A stretch of DNA of 31,351 bases from Pelargonium nanum (taxonomy: Eukaryota > Streptophyta > Magnoliopsida > Geraniales > Geraniaceae): the NCBI GenBank assembly GCA_036897485.1, contig JAYMTF010000706.1, forward strand, positions 1 through 31,351. The letters are read 5' to 3'. Under the pieces are notes generated by a model. That model did no database searches, had not been told where the DNA came from, and saw nothing but the letters and a program-made list of their open reading frames with translations. Positions within the stretch are counted from its first letter, which is position 1, and every line of letters starts with the position of its first letter. Of this stretch, positions 21,981 through 30,543 are shown piece after piece. Both the position numbers and the translations under genes were made by a program.

Positions 21981-24743
21981 TTACCTCCTTGACCTTCCTG
22001 CTCCCTTTGTTGAGAAATGGTGAGCCTTCAGCTTCTTCTTGCGCGGTTCTCCAACCCCGCTGTCGACCACGCCTGCTTTGAATGGCATCCCCATTAGTGA
22101 CAATAGTTTATGGCCTTCCTTGTCATTTTTAGCTGTTGTTGAGATGCACACGTCCATTCCCTGGTTTCTGCCTTGCAGTGAAAACTTGAGATCTGGGAAG
22201 ACACCCTGGTCGGACAAACCGAGGCTGTAATTCCCATGTCCGTCAAAGCTGTACGGGCTTACACCTTGGAAATCCCTTGACCTAGGAAGCCCCAGGTTAA
22301 TGAGTCGGTCTAGGAATGCGTACATAATCTATCACCAACAGCCAACAAGAAAAAAGTCAGATTCACGTCACTTGCGCCTGTATAAACTGAAATGTTCTTC
22401 ATAAATAAAGGAATGCCAGCGTAAGGCCCCGAAATGGTTCTGTTTATTCTTTCCTCACTGCAACACCAGTTAATCTATGTGATTTAATCATGATATAAAA
22501 ACGATCTAAGCCACAATGATATTTACAAACGTTATAATTGAAATAATGGAGAAGAAGGAAAATAATTACTTGTAACAATTCAAAATCCAATCAAACAAAA
22601 CAAATTTATACTTGATGATTATTTAGCAAGATCAATTAAGAAAGAGAACAGCACAAAATTGAACAAAATTGAAAATTTAACAGACGTGATTTTCAATTCC
22701 CTCTTATCAGGGCAGCCACTGATCATTAATTCACTATAACAACATGGATCCCCCACGAACTAGGTGCATGGCTTTGCCCTCACTTACCGTACACCAGAAG
22801 ACTAGTATGTTAATGGGGTTCTTCGTATTGCTATACAAGCTAAAGAACTACCCAGCAGTTAACAGATGTTGGACTTCAAATATGTTTCATTGCACATAAG
22901 CGGCAAGCCACTTGGGCAGGGGAATTTATCAACTCTCCCCATTCAATCCTTGGCGGCTTGGCCAAGGCCTAAACAGCCACCGTATAACTCCCACTGGAGA
23001 GATCTTGAGACCACAAGAACGTGTGTTAGGTCAGTTCTAATATAATATATTAATATGTAACGACCCAGATCTCCCACTCATCATACATCAAAAGACTAGT
23101 CTATTAAGTGTATGTTGAGGGAGGACAAAGCCATGCACCAAGCCCGTGGGGCGTTCGGTCCATAACAATCACTTTACTGATGTGCCACCAACTAGTATCA
23201 ACCACCAACTCTCCAACCAACAACAGAATTACAAAAACAATCACACCATCAAAACCAATTTGCAATTTGTGTGGCCATCATTAGGACATTCCCTCATTTG
23301 ACTGTTGTTGGCATGCATAAACTACTAGAGAACCATATGCATCATGCCATTAACTTGACAAACACTATAACTTCTAGACTTCTATACCCAGAAATAAATT
23401 CACATGGCACCATGTCAACAAGAAATAAACAGTAAAGAACAGGGTTCTTTCTTAAGATACTTAAATATTTTTGTTTTATAATATGGTACCATGAAAGAAT
23501 TTGCAAAGATACCTCGTGCACTTAAACCTTTGATCGTAAATAAAAATACTTTCATGTTGAGGAACAATGATGTTCCAATCATGAGGATAAACCAGACCAA
23601 AGATAAAAAAAAGGATAAAATGTGCTGGCATGGGTTAGAAAATTGAATTTATTATATTGCACAATACAAAACAACCAATCGAGAATCATAATCACCGTAT
23701 AAGATACTCCCTATGTCGCAAAATGAGTGTCATAGTTTTCCTTTTGAGAATAATTAAGCAGAAGTTAGTGTTATACATTTCCTCTTGTATCCATATGGAC
23801 ATGTATTGAGCATACTCAAAGGATACAAACTAACTTATTATAGGAGTGCTATTGGTAATTCATGAAAAACAAAGTTCCTAACAAGGAAAGAGGACCCTCA
23901 TTTTGGGACCAAAGGAGTAGTACTACTTTATCATATACATTGAGCATAGAGAACAATTATAAGCAGTTGAAACTATGGAACTTTAAAAGGCAGTGAAACA
24001 ACAATCAGAGTAAAACATACTCACATCTCTTCTCAGTGTGACAGCAATCCCAAGTGTTTGGCCTTCCCTAATCTTGAAGGCGGCAACGGAATTCCTTGCT
24101 ATAGTCTTCACAGGTCTCTGACCTGTAATGGTTGCCAAGTCATTGATTGCTGCCTCCAAACCTTTTGAATTCGATGCAGCCTCTCCCATACCACAATTCA
24201 CCACAATCTTTGTAACCTTTGGAACCTATTCAATCACCACATATACAGAAAAGTAAAATAACATTTAATTCCCTATCACATTCCCAAGGTTCGTTCAGAT
24301 GAATGATTATAGTTAGCCAAGAGATTAGCATTAATCTTAAATAAACTCAACCAAAACTTATGATTGATGTCACTGACATTTTCTATTCAACCAAACACCA
24401 TTTCAAATCACTCTAAACAAAATCCACACAAACAAACCAACATTTACATCAATCGCAATACAAAAACGACAACAACAAAAGTGATAAGAGCAATTACCTG
24501 ATGAATGTTCTCATATTTGAACTCTTCCATGAGCAGAGGCACAATCTTCTCAAGGTAGTTGGTCTTGAGCCGATCCACCTTTTCGTTGTCAGCTTTATCC
24601 ACCAACACAATAGTATCCGCCTCGGCCCTCACCGGAGCCATAACCACATTTCTCGGAGCTCGTACGGAATGCGGCGCGGAGAGGAGAAGGGACCGGCCGG
24701 GAAACGACGAGACTGTGGACTGTAAGAGAGAAAGGCTCGCCAT
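21981..24743 (-). CDS. RPL5: Plastid 50S ribosomal protein L5 (uL5c), nuclear-encoded, complete, 3 exons
   Basis: Exons 24498-24743, 24025-24225 and 21981-22328 join in frame to 264 aa. The first about 40 residues ([20 protein letters not shown], Ser-rich, then basic) form a chloroplast transit peptide. The mature part shows [108 protein letters not shown] and [20 protein letters not shown], all matching bacterial-type uL5. This protein binds 5S rRNA and contributes to the central protuberance of the large subunit. The C-terminus extends past the bacterial end with a basic tail ([12 protein letters not shown] ... RSRR), as in plant plastid homologues. Intron 2 (22329-24024) carries a fold-back repeat and a Stowaway MITE. 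Arabidopsis At4g01310 is the corresponding gene from memory. Confidence 0.96.
22744..23163. repeat. Fold-back inverted repeat (arms about 65-70 bp) in RPL5 intron 2
   Basis: The left arm, about 22744-22808, contains GGTGCATGGCTTTG (22763-22776) and AGACTAGT (22799-22806). The right arm, about 23093-23163, contains the exact reverse complements CAAAGCCATGCACC (23126-23139) and ACTAGTCT (23095-23102) in the mirrored order, with weaker matches between. About 285 bp separate the arms. The right arm lies within a TG...CA-bounded stretch (23056-23167) starting TGTAACGACCCAGATC, so the arms may be inverted LTR pieces or ends of a fold-back DNA element. Confidence 0.7.
23707..23917. mobile_element. 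Stowaway-type MITE (copy 2) in RPL5 intron 2
   Basis: The left end CTCCCTATGTCGCAAAATGA and right end TCATTTTGGGACCAAAGGAG are inverted repeats; both sides are flanked by TA (23705-23706 and 23918-23919). The length is about 211 bp with no coding capacity. The reverse complement of its interior (CCAATAGCACTCCTATAATA, then AGTTAGT) aligns with copy 1 at 5353-5601. Confidence 0.9.
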
Positions 24744-25026
24744 GGGTGTGTTTCGTTATCTCTGGTTACTGTCTGTGTGGATTGCTCGGGGAAGGGGTTA
24801 AGGAATTTAGGAAGTGCAGTGGTGAAGAAATGGACTTGAGTTTGGCTATAATTACGATGATGGTGAGTGAATGTATGTGTAATGGCTATTATGTGAATAT
24901 TTTGAAGGTCGAGGGTTGTTGTTGAGTCAGGACTGTCTGTGAATGTGAGAGGATAAGGTAGATTGCGTCATCGTGACTCCTCGTATAACAAATATTGATA
25001 AATACTTTCAAATTTCTGTTCCAAAA
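24744..25026 (-). promoter_or_regulatory. 5' leader and promoter region of RPL5
   Basis: The short interval between the RPL5 ATG and the divergently oriented tRNA gene. It must hold the RPL5 leader and core promoter. No TATA box stands out. The sequence just before the tRNA (AT-rich, with CAA at 25022-25024) fits the usual plant tRNA upstream signal. Confidence 0.45.
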
Positions 25027-25099
25027 GCCGTCCTAGCTCAGCTGGTAGAGCGCACGGCTTTTAACCGTGTGGTCGTGGGTTCGATTCCCACGGACGGCG
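25027..25099 (+). tRNA. trnK-TTT: tRNA-Lys (anticodon TTT)
   Basis: A 73-nt cloverleaf without intron: acceptor arms GCCGTCC and GGACGGC pair fully, with discriminator G. The D arm carries the A box TAGCTCAGCTGG (25034-25045). The anticodon loop is CTTTTAA with anticodon TTT, flanked by paired CACGG/CCGTG. The T arm carries the B box GGTTCGATTCC (25078-25088). No CCA is encoded, as in nuclear genes. It reads AAA/AAG lysine codons. The sequence looks intact and functional. Confidence 0.97.
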
Positions 25100-25102
25100 A
25101 AA

Positions 25103-25106
25103 TTTT
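25103..25106 (+). terminator. RNA polymerase III terminator of the tRNA-Lys gene
   Basis: A TTTT run begins 4 nt after the tRNA 3' end; four T residues are the minimal Pol III stop. A longer T run at about 25150-25160 could act as backup. Confidence 0.75.
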
Positions 25107-25610
25107 CCTTTCACAATTCACATATCTTTATAAATCCACTTTTTCAGTCCTTTTTTTTTTCTTTTAATTTATCCACTTCTATGGTCATAGTTGTTTCTTT
25201 CTCAAGTAACGATCGGTGAATAGTGGTAGAACCTTCTTTTGATTGATATCTGATTTTTTGAGCCGCGGTGCTTAGAATTTTGGGTAGTGGGAAGAGTATA
25301 GTGCTGCTTTGTCACTCACAAATATCTCTAGAGCACAAATTGTTAGTAAGTCACACATATACCGCTGATTTGACTCTAAAATCTTGGCTAAATCTTGAGC
25401 TGGGATGAAGTCATGTCAGTCTCGAAATTCTTCCACGTGGCAGTTTGATGACACTTCAGGTGTTGAACTTGAGACTCTTCCATGTAACAGTGTTGGGATT
25501 CTCCTTATGCGTGGACTCGGGTTAGGAGCTCTTAGGTGGAGTCTTGGGACTATACTGGTGTGGAGACTCGGGTCCAGAGCTCTTGGGTTGAGTTTCAGGA
25601 CTTTGCTTAT
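25107..25610. other. Non-coding region between the tRNA gene and the LTR, with degenerate repeats
   Basis: The second half (about 25400-25610) is made of related phrases such as GTGGACTCGGGTTAGGAGCT (25511) and TGGAGACTCGGGTCCAGAGC (25561), each followed by a TCTT(A/G)GG...GAGT phrase, about 48-50 bp apart. CCACGTGG occurs at 25433-25440. These phrases recall the GAGACTCG repeats at 26030-26110, so both may belong to the same element as the LTR. The open readings on both strands are repeat artefacts. Confidence 0.5.
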
Positions 25611-25898
25611 TGTTGAAGTGGGTGATGTGTCCCACATCGTATAAATATAAAGTGGAGTGATTGCACATAATAGTGCAAGTGAAACCCTACTAATAAGGTT
25701 GACATTGTAGTATGAGAAACTCAAACCATTATATTTAGCCCAATTTATGAAATTTTATATGCTTGCAGCGGCCCACATGTGGAAGATTGTGCACATGACG
25801 AGCTCACCCATGCGATATAACGGTGCAAGTGAAACCCTTTGGAAGCCCAAACCATTATATTTAGCCCTATTATTGAAATTTTACATGGTATTAGAGCA
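25611..25898 (+). mobile_element. LTR with primer binding site (small LTR retrotransposon / TRIM-like)
   Basis: The LTR candidate starts TGTTGAAGTGGG at 25611 and ends ATTTTACA at 25885, with TG...CA termini. It is followed with no gap by TGGTATTAGAGCA (25886-25898), matching the usual plant initiator-tRNA-Met primer site TGGTATCAGAGC at all but one base. The LTR holds an internal partial duplication: GTGCAAGTGAAACCC and CCAAACCATTATATTTAGCC each occur twice. No gag or pol is seen downstream. A related single LTR lies at 29642-29777. Confidence 0.75.
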
Positions 25899-25940
25899 AT
25901 AAGTAATATGGGTGGCAGCAAGATTCGAACCGGGACCTTT

Positions 25941-26028
25941 TGACGTCTTGGATTCCAACATGTGAGGACTTGAGATCCAGCCGGTGACGTCATGAGATTC
26001 AGCAGATGAGGTCTTGGGATCTAGCAGG
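25941..26028. repeat. Four-unit 22-bp tandem array just downstream of the primer site
   Basis: Units at 25941-25962, 25963-25984, 25985-26006 and 26007-26028 have exactly 22 bp each with no indels. They start TGACGTCTTGGATTC, TGAGGACTTGAGATC, TGACGTCATGAGATT and TGAGGTCTTGGGATC. Units 1 and 3 carry the TGACGTC core; units 2 and 4 carry TGAGG. The array begins 42 bp after the primer site. Confidence 0.8.
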
Positions 26029-26029
26029 C

Positions 26030-26118
26030 AGTGAGACTCGTGTCTGGATCTCCTGGTTAAACTATTGTCAACTTCTAAGTGAGAGGATTCGCGTCTGGGT
26101 CTCCTGATTGAAGTTTTG
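26030..26118. repeat. Two-unit repeat, period about 51 bp
   Basis: TGTCTGGATCTCCTGG at 26041 recurs as CGTCTGGGTCTCCTGA at 26092, each preceded by GTGAGA and followed by TTAAACTATTGT / TTGAAGTTTTGT. It continues from the 22-bp array and probably belongs to the same element. Confidence 0.65.
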
Positions 26119-27027
26119 TGATTCTGCACACATAAACAAACCGTTAAGCGGGGTCCCAAATGTGTGTCCGGGAGACTACCTCCGACTAATAATTATGATC
26201 TCAACACAAGTATGTAATTCTAAATTTGAAGATTCGAAGATATTCGAAGAAAGTTTGAATATACTCGAAGAACATTTGAAAACTTTTCGTGTTTAGCTCG
26301 AGAAATGAAAGTAATAAGGAAAATCCTATTTATATGCTCAATTCACCTGATGACATGGCGACGTTTGATTGGTTGAAAGTTCTTTGTGGGTCTCACTCCA
26401 AAAATATGAGTTGAAAGTTCTCTGTGGGTCTCACTCCAACACTAGAATTTAAACCTTGAACCTTTGGGTTGAGATGAAACTACTCTTGCTGCTTAAGTTG
26501 TGAATTTCTTGTGTTCATTTGCCTTTTTTAATATATATTAAGGAGTGCTCTTGACTTCTTACCCCAAAATTCGATTCACAAATTTGACTCGACTCGAGAC
26601 CAGTTTATTTCTTTGACTCAAAATCGGACTCGCCAACGTGTCGGGACTTGACTTGATGAGCCACGTGTCACCTCGTTATTGGTCGTTTCTATTATTCATC
26701 GGGTTATGAATCCGAGCTCTAAATTGGGCATTGTACCTTACTAGGTGTTGATTTTCTTATTGCAAATATCTTATTCAAATAAACATTAATGCAAATCTGT
26801 ATATAGTTTTTCCCCAAAATTGCACCATTAAATTAGTCTATAAGTTTTTTTCACCTTAAAAGTTCTCAATTAATTATACCACAGAGTTGTGAGATGAGAA
26901 CTTACCACCTGATTTTAGGCATTAATATTATCAAAAATAATACCACAATTATGCACTAATCACTATTATTGTCCAATTTTATAAATTAACAAAACAAATC
27001 TCCACTTGCATGAGATATTTTATTCCC
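26119..27027. other. Intergenic region between the LTR element and the CBE1 promoter
   Basis: No coding sequence seen. A direct repeat of GTTGAAAGTTCT(T/C)TGTGGGTCTCACTCCAA occurs at about 26372 and 26410. A run of GACTCG/CTCGAG words lies at 26575-26640. The last 300 bp are AT-rich. Confidence 0.5.
26662..26667. promoter_or_regulatory. G-box element upstream of CBE1
   Basis: CACGTG in the context GCCACGTGTCAC, about 570 bp before the likely start of the CBE1 leader. It could bind bZIP/bHLH factors; inferred from the motif only. Confidence 0.4.
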
Positions 27028-27218
27028 ACGCGCGTAAATCCTATCACCCAAAAGAAAAAACGGGCAGCGAGTCAGGCACACGGAGCGTGCGATCACGAGC
27101 GCGTGGATCTTCCCACCAATCTTACATTTTCTCCTTTTTTTTTTTTAATCGTCCATGAAGAACGTCATTTCTGAAACACGGAGGAGAAGCCATTTGCCAA
27201 TCTTTGTCTCTCACGCGC
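27028..27218. promoter_or_regulatory. Cluster of CGCG-box motifs in the CBE1 proximal promoter
   Basis: ACGCGCGT (27028-27035), GCGCGT (27099-27104) and ACGCGC (27213-27218) match the VCGCGB core recognised by calmodulin-binding CAMTA factors. The stretch stands out against AT-rich flanks. Binding is inferred. Confidence 0.4.
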
Positions 27219-28071
27219 AAGCACTTTCGTTTTCTCTCTCATCGCTCGATCGGAAAAACGAACCCGGAGATCGAAACCCTTAGATTTTCTCTCTCGCCGC
27301 GATTCGTGTTTTTGCGATCCATGTAGTTCGAATTTTCTTGAAAGAAAACCCTAGTTCCCGGAGCCTGTAGATTATCGCAAACCACTAGAATTTGCTCGTT
27401 TCCGTGCTTGTTTGGTGCTAATTTCTTTGTTTGATGGTTTTTACGGGTTTTGGATGATAATTTACTGACCGATTTTCCATCGTGCACGATACGATGCAAC
27501 GGTCCAGTTTGGATTTGGAAAGAAAGGTGGTTTTTCGTGTACATCTGTGTTTTTGAGCTAGAATCTGGCGTGGAGGTTGCATTGGGATTAGTTTAAGAGA
27601 AAGTTGGGTACTATTGGTGCTTTGATCGTGATGGAGATTGAGCTGGATCGGAGAATGGCGTAGATTTTGTAATGAGCTTTAGAGGTTCTGGTTTAGCTTT
27701 CAATTTGAATTCTATTAGCTGAGGTGTTTGAATTTCATTGTGATTGGACACTCCTTAATGGGCGGTTGATGAATTATGGTTGGACATTTTCCTGCAACAA
27801 ATTATTCAATCATATCCGGGTAGATTAGACAAATTATTCAACAAATATTGTTTTCTGAATTGGACTGTGATAGTATTTTTGGGTGTTTCACAATGGATGT
27901 GGGTTTAGGCTGCTGAGCTTGGATGTGATTGTTTGTTGGGAATTTTTCTGGATCATTTCACATCATAGCTGGATTCCATTTACTCATTGATAGATTTAGA
28001 CAAGTTTTAGCAGGTGAGAAGCACGATTCATCAGTTTTCATTTGAATATAGTTACTGCTACTAGTTGCAGA
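27219..28071 (+). promoter_or_regulatory. Probable 5' UTR and leader intron of CBE1
   Basis: From about 27225 the sequence turns CT-rich (TTTTCTCTCTC, then TTAGATTTTCTCTCTCGCCG), typical of a plant leader. The ATG at 28072 is preceded directly by CTAGTTGCAG, a good intron acceptor at 28070, so at least one leader intron probably ends there. Its donor is not clear: GTGAGA at 28014 would make only a 57-nt intron, and 27529 GTGGTT is another option. The leader contains ATGTAG at 27321-27326. Confidence 0.5.
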
Positions 28072-30543
28072 ATGAGCTTAGAAAATGATGCTCGGCTTTC
28101 CCTAGATTTATCTACTGAATCAAATCACGAATCACAAAAGTAACTATCTGTTCCTTATACTTTCCTATCTCATCTGTCTAGTTGAAAGTTGTTTGGGAAA
28201 TAACTGGTATTTTCTAAACATACAGGAAGTTCAAAATTACCTATGCTAGAGACTTCCTTCTATCATTGAGTGGATTGGATGTATGCAAAAAATTACCAAG
28301 GGGTTTCGACCAATCACTCTTAAGGTAAGATAGATGCATGCTTATGGTTATATTTCTTTTTGTTAACTTCATTATCTGCTAAATTACTATGTTATAGTGG
28401 GTCTTGTTGTTTGTATAGACTATATTTTGCATTTTCCTGGTTACTATAACAGTATTACTGCTTTCATCAGGCACCAAACTATGGGTTGCTGTTCATTTGA
28501 GGCTTATTTATTTGTTTGTTCCACAACAGTGAATTTGAAGATGCTTCCCAAGATAGACCAAGACTTGGTGGGTTGTCATTCAGGCGTAATGAATATGGAT
28601 CATCCCCACCTACCAGAGGGGATACGGGTAGCTTTTCTCGGGGTATCCATGGAAGATGGGACAGTCGTTCTTCTGGGAGGAGTGATAGAGACAATGACTC
28701 ACAATCCGAATTGGATTCAGGTGAGGTTTAAGATATGTTCTATAGTGTTATGGATGTTTAGATCCCACATTTCTCTCCACTCATAGATTGCATACTGTTC
28801 TACTAAAATGTACAGTATGTTCTTCTGTATGTGTTAATTTTGAGTGTGTAGATTTTGATGCACGTAGGAATTTATATTTCTTTCTGGTAGCGTGATACTA
28901 ATAAATCATCTCTAACAGGAATTGTTGTGCATGGATTTTCTGGTATATATCATAGCTTATAGAGCTGCTAAATTCCTAAACATGCTTTCAACTAGATCAT
29001 TGTGCTTATTGTTGTTTGCAACTTCTGTTTATTGATGTTGAAATAGTTGACCTATATGCTCATACGATACCATTTAAATAATTCCCCAAACAGGCTGGAT
29101 TCATAATGTGGCCCGTCCAGTTATATTTTTTGAATCAGCACCTCAAACACTGTAAAATGAAGTATTAACAATAACAACACCTACCAAGTCAATGATTGAC
29201 TAACCTGTAATAATTTGCTTACCCCCCTCCCCAAATATTTAAGTGCAAGATGGAAGATATGTGAGTTTCTTGTCCTGTTTAAAACTGTAACCATTCTTGA
29301 AGAGTATGCTCTTGTTCATGGAACCTGGGAATTCTTTCATGCCCTCTTTGTTCACCGTTGACCAAAAAATGTGGGAACCATTCCAAAAGTTTGTATTTGG
29401 TTTCACTTGCAAGAATTGGATGATTTTCCTAGCTGGCCTATGTAAAACTTGTGTGCTAGAGACCTATCGATAAAGGTCTTGTCAGGGAGGTAAGAGGGTT
29501 CTATAAAAAATGTTTGATGGACTGGTATAATGCTGAGTATATTGAAAGGAAAAAAAGAATTGATTGGCTGCAACCAGTTAGAGGTTTTTGAAGCGTAAAG
29601 TTATGTTTCTTTTGCAAAACTTGACGCAGCTTATAACTCACTGTTGAAATGGGTTAAATAAGTCCCACATTAGATAAATATAAAACGAATGAGTGCAAGT
29701 GAAACTCTGCTAACAAGGTTGACCTTTTAGTAGTGAAAGCCCAAACCATAATGTGTAGCCCATTATCAAATTTAACACTTACCTATAGACACCTCAGTAG
29801 CAGAAATACTGTGTATTTGAAGAATGGTTGTGTTTCAATTTGTGTTTCTTTTGATAAACAAACGCAATTTTAGAAAGTACATGAGTAATTTATTATTTTG
29901 GCATGAATGCATGTTTGATGTAGCTTTGCTATATAGCCAGTAAAAATTCATTTTTATTTAGGCTGGATCTTGTAGGTAGGGGTAGTTTATGTGGCAAAAG
30001 ACAATGTCTTGAAGAACTTGTCAGTTGATATAAGTTGTACATCAGATATCGTATGATGATCCTAATGGAAGACGAAGTGGCATTGCACAGTTCATTTGCT
30101 ACATAATATTTTGATTTAGATTGAGAAGATTGTGGGAACCTTGTAAGTACAATGAATTTTTGGAGTTTGTATGGTGAAATACCCACATAAAATAGCGAGA
30201 TCTATCCTGTGTTCATGTGCAGTGTCATTCTAAATCAACTAGGATGAGTACTTCCCATCAGGAATGGGAGGTTTTGCACAAGTTCTTTTTGCAGTTTAAT
30301 TATTACTGATTCATGAAGTGATATGCATTCTTTTACAAATAATTTTCAGATTCTGGAAAACGGTATGGCAACCAGCCTAGGCGGTCATGGCAAGTTCCTG
30401 AGCATGATGGACTCCTTGGTAGTGGTTCTTTTCCTAGACCGTCTGGATATGCAGCAGGGGCATCGGTCTCCAAGCCTCGAGCTAATGATCAGCAGATACA
30501 AAATAAGAGCAATGAACCATATCAACCCCCCCGCCCTTTTAAG
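28072..30543 (+). CDS. CBE1: CBE1 homologue (conserved eIF4E-binding protein), 5' part, four coding exons in window
   Basis: Coding exons 28072-28139, 28226-28324, 28530-28720 and 30350-30543 join in frame to 184 codons and end at a GT donor; the gene continues beyond the window. The protein starts MSLENDARLSLDLSTES and has YARDFLLSL at residues 29-37, an exact match to the canonical eIF4E-binding motif YxxxxL plus hydrophobic (Y29, L34, L35). It continues with FEDASQDRPRLGGLSFRRNE, SSPPTRGDTGSFSRGIHGRW, then a Ser/Asp/Arg-rich stretch, then YGNQPRRSWQVPEHDGLLGS, GSFPRPSGYAAG and NEPYQPPRPFK. These blocks recall Arabidopsis At4g01290, named CBE1 for binding eIF4E and sometimes mislabelled chorismate synthase. 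The region is charged, low-complexity and probably disordered. It is inferred to act in cytosolic cap-dependent mRNA regulation. Confidence 0.9.
29642..29777 (+). mobile_element. Solo LTR (same family as 25611-25885) in a CBE1 intron
   Basis: It begins TGTTGAAATGGGTTAAATAA and ends AAATTTAACA, with TG...CA termini. It shares AGTGCAAGTGAAAC, CTAA(C/T)AAGGTTGAC, CCCAAACCAT and TAGCCCA with the LTR at 25611. The flanks CTCAC (29637-29641) and CTTAC (29778-29782) agree at 4 of 5 bases, as for an aged target duplication. No primer site follows. It is in sense orientation within the intron 28721-30349. Confidence 0.7.

Noticed and set aside
24501-24801. Open frames on the plus strand opposite RPL5 exon 1
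   Set aside because: Antisense shadows of a clear coding exon, with no similarity to known proteins.
25941-26028. Regular 22-bp repeats considered as a CRISPR-like array
   Set aside because: There are no unique spacers between units and this is plant nuclear DNA; it is a plain tandem array.
25405-26159. Several 79-102 residue open frames on both strands
   Set aside because: They lie in tandemly repeated LTR-element sequence and have repeat-derived composition, with no recognisable domain.
28014-28070. Leader intron from the GTGAGA donor at 28014
   Set aside because: It would be only 57 nt, shorter than usual plant introns; the acceptor at 28070 is plausible but its donor remains undecided.
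28397-28786. 129-residue plus-strand open frame
   Set aside because: It reads through an intron into CBE1 exon 3 in the wrong frame; the CBE1 frame across the splice site matches the family.
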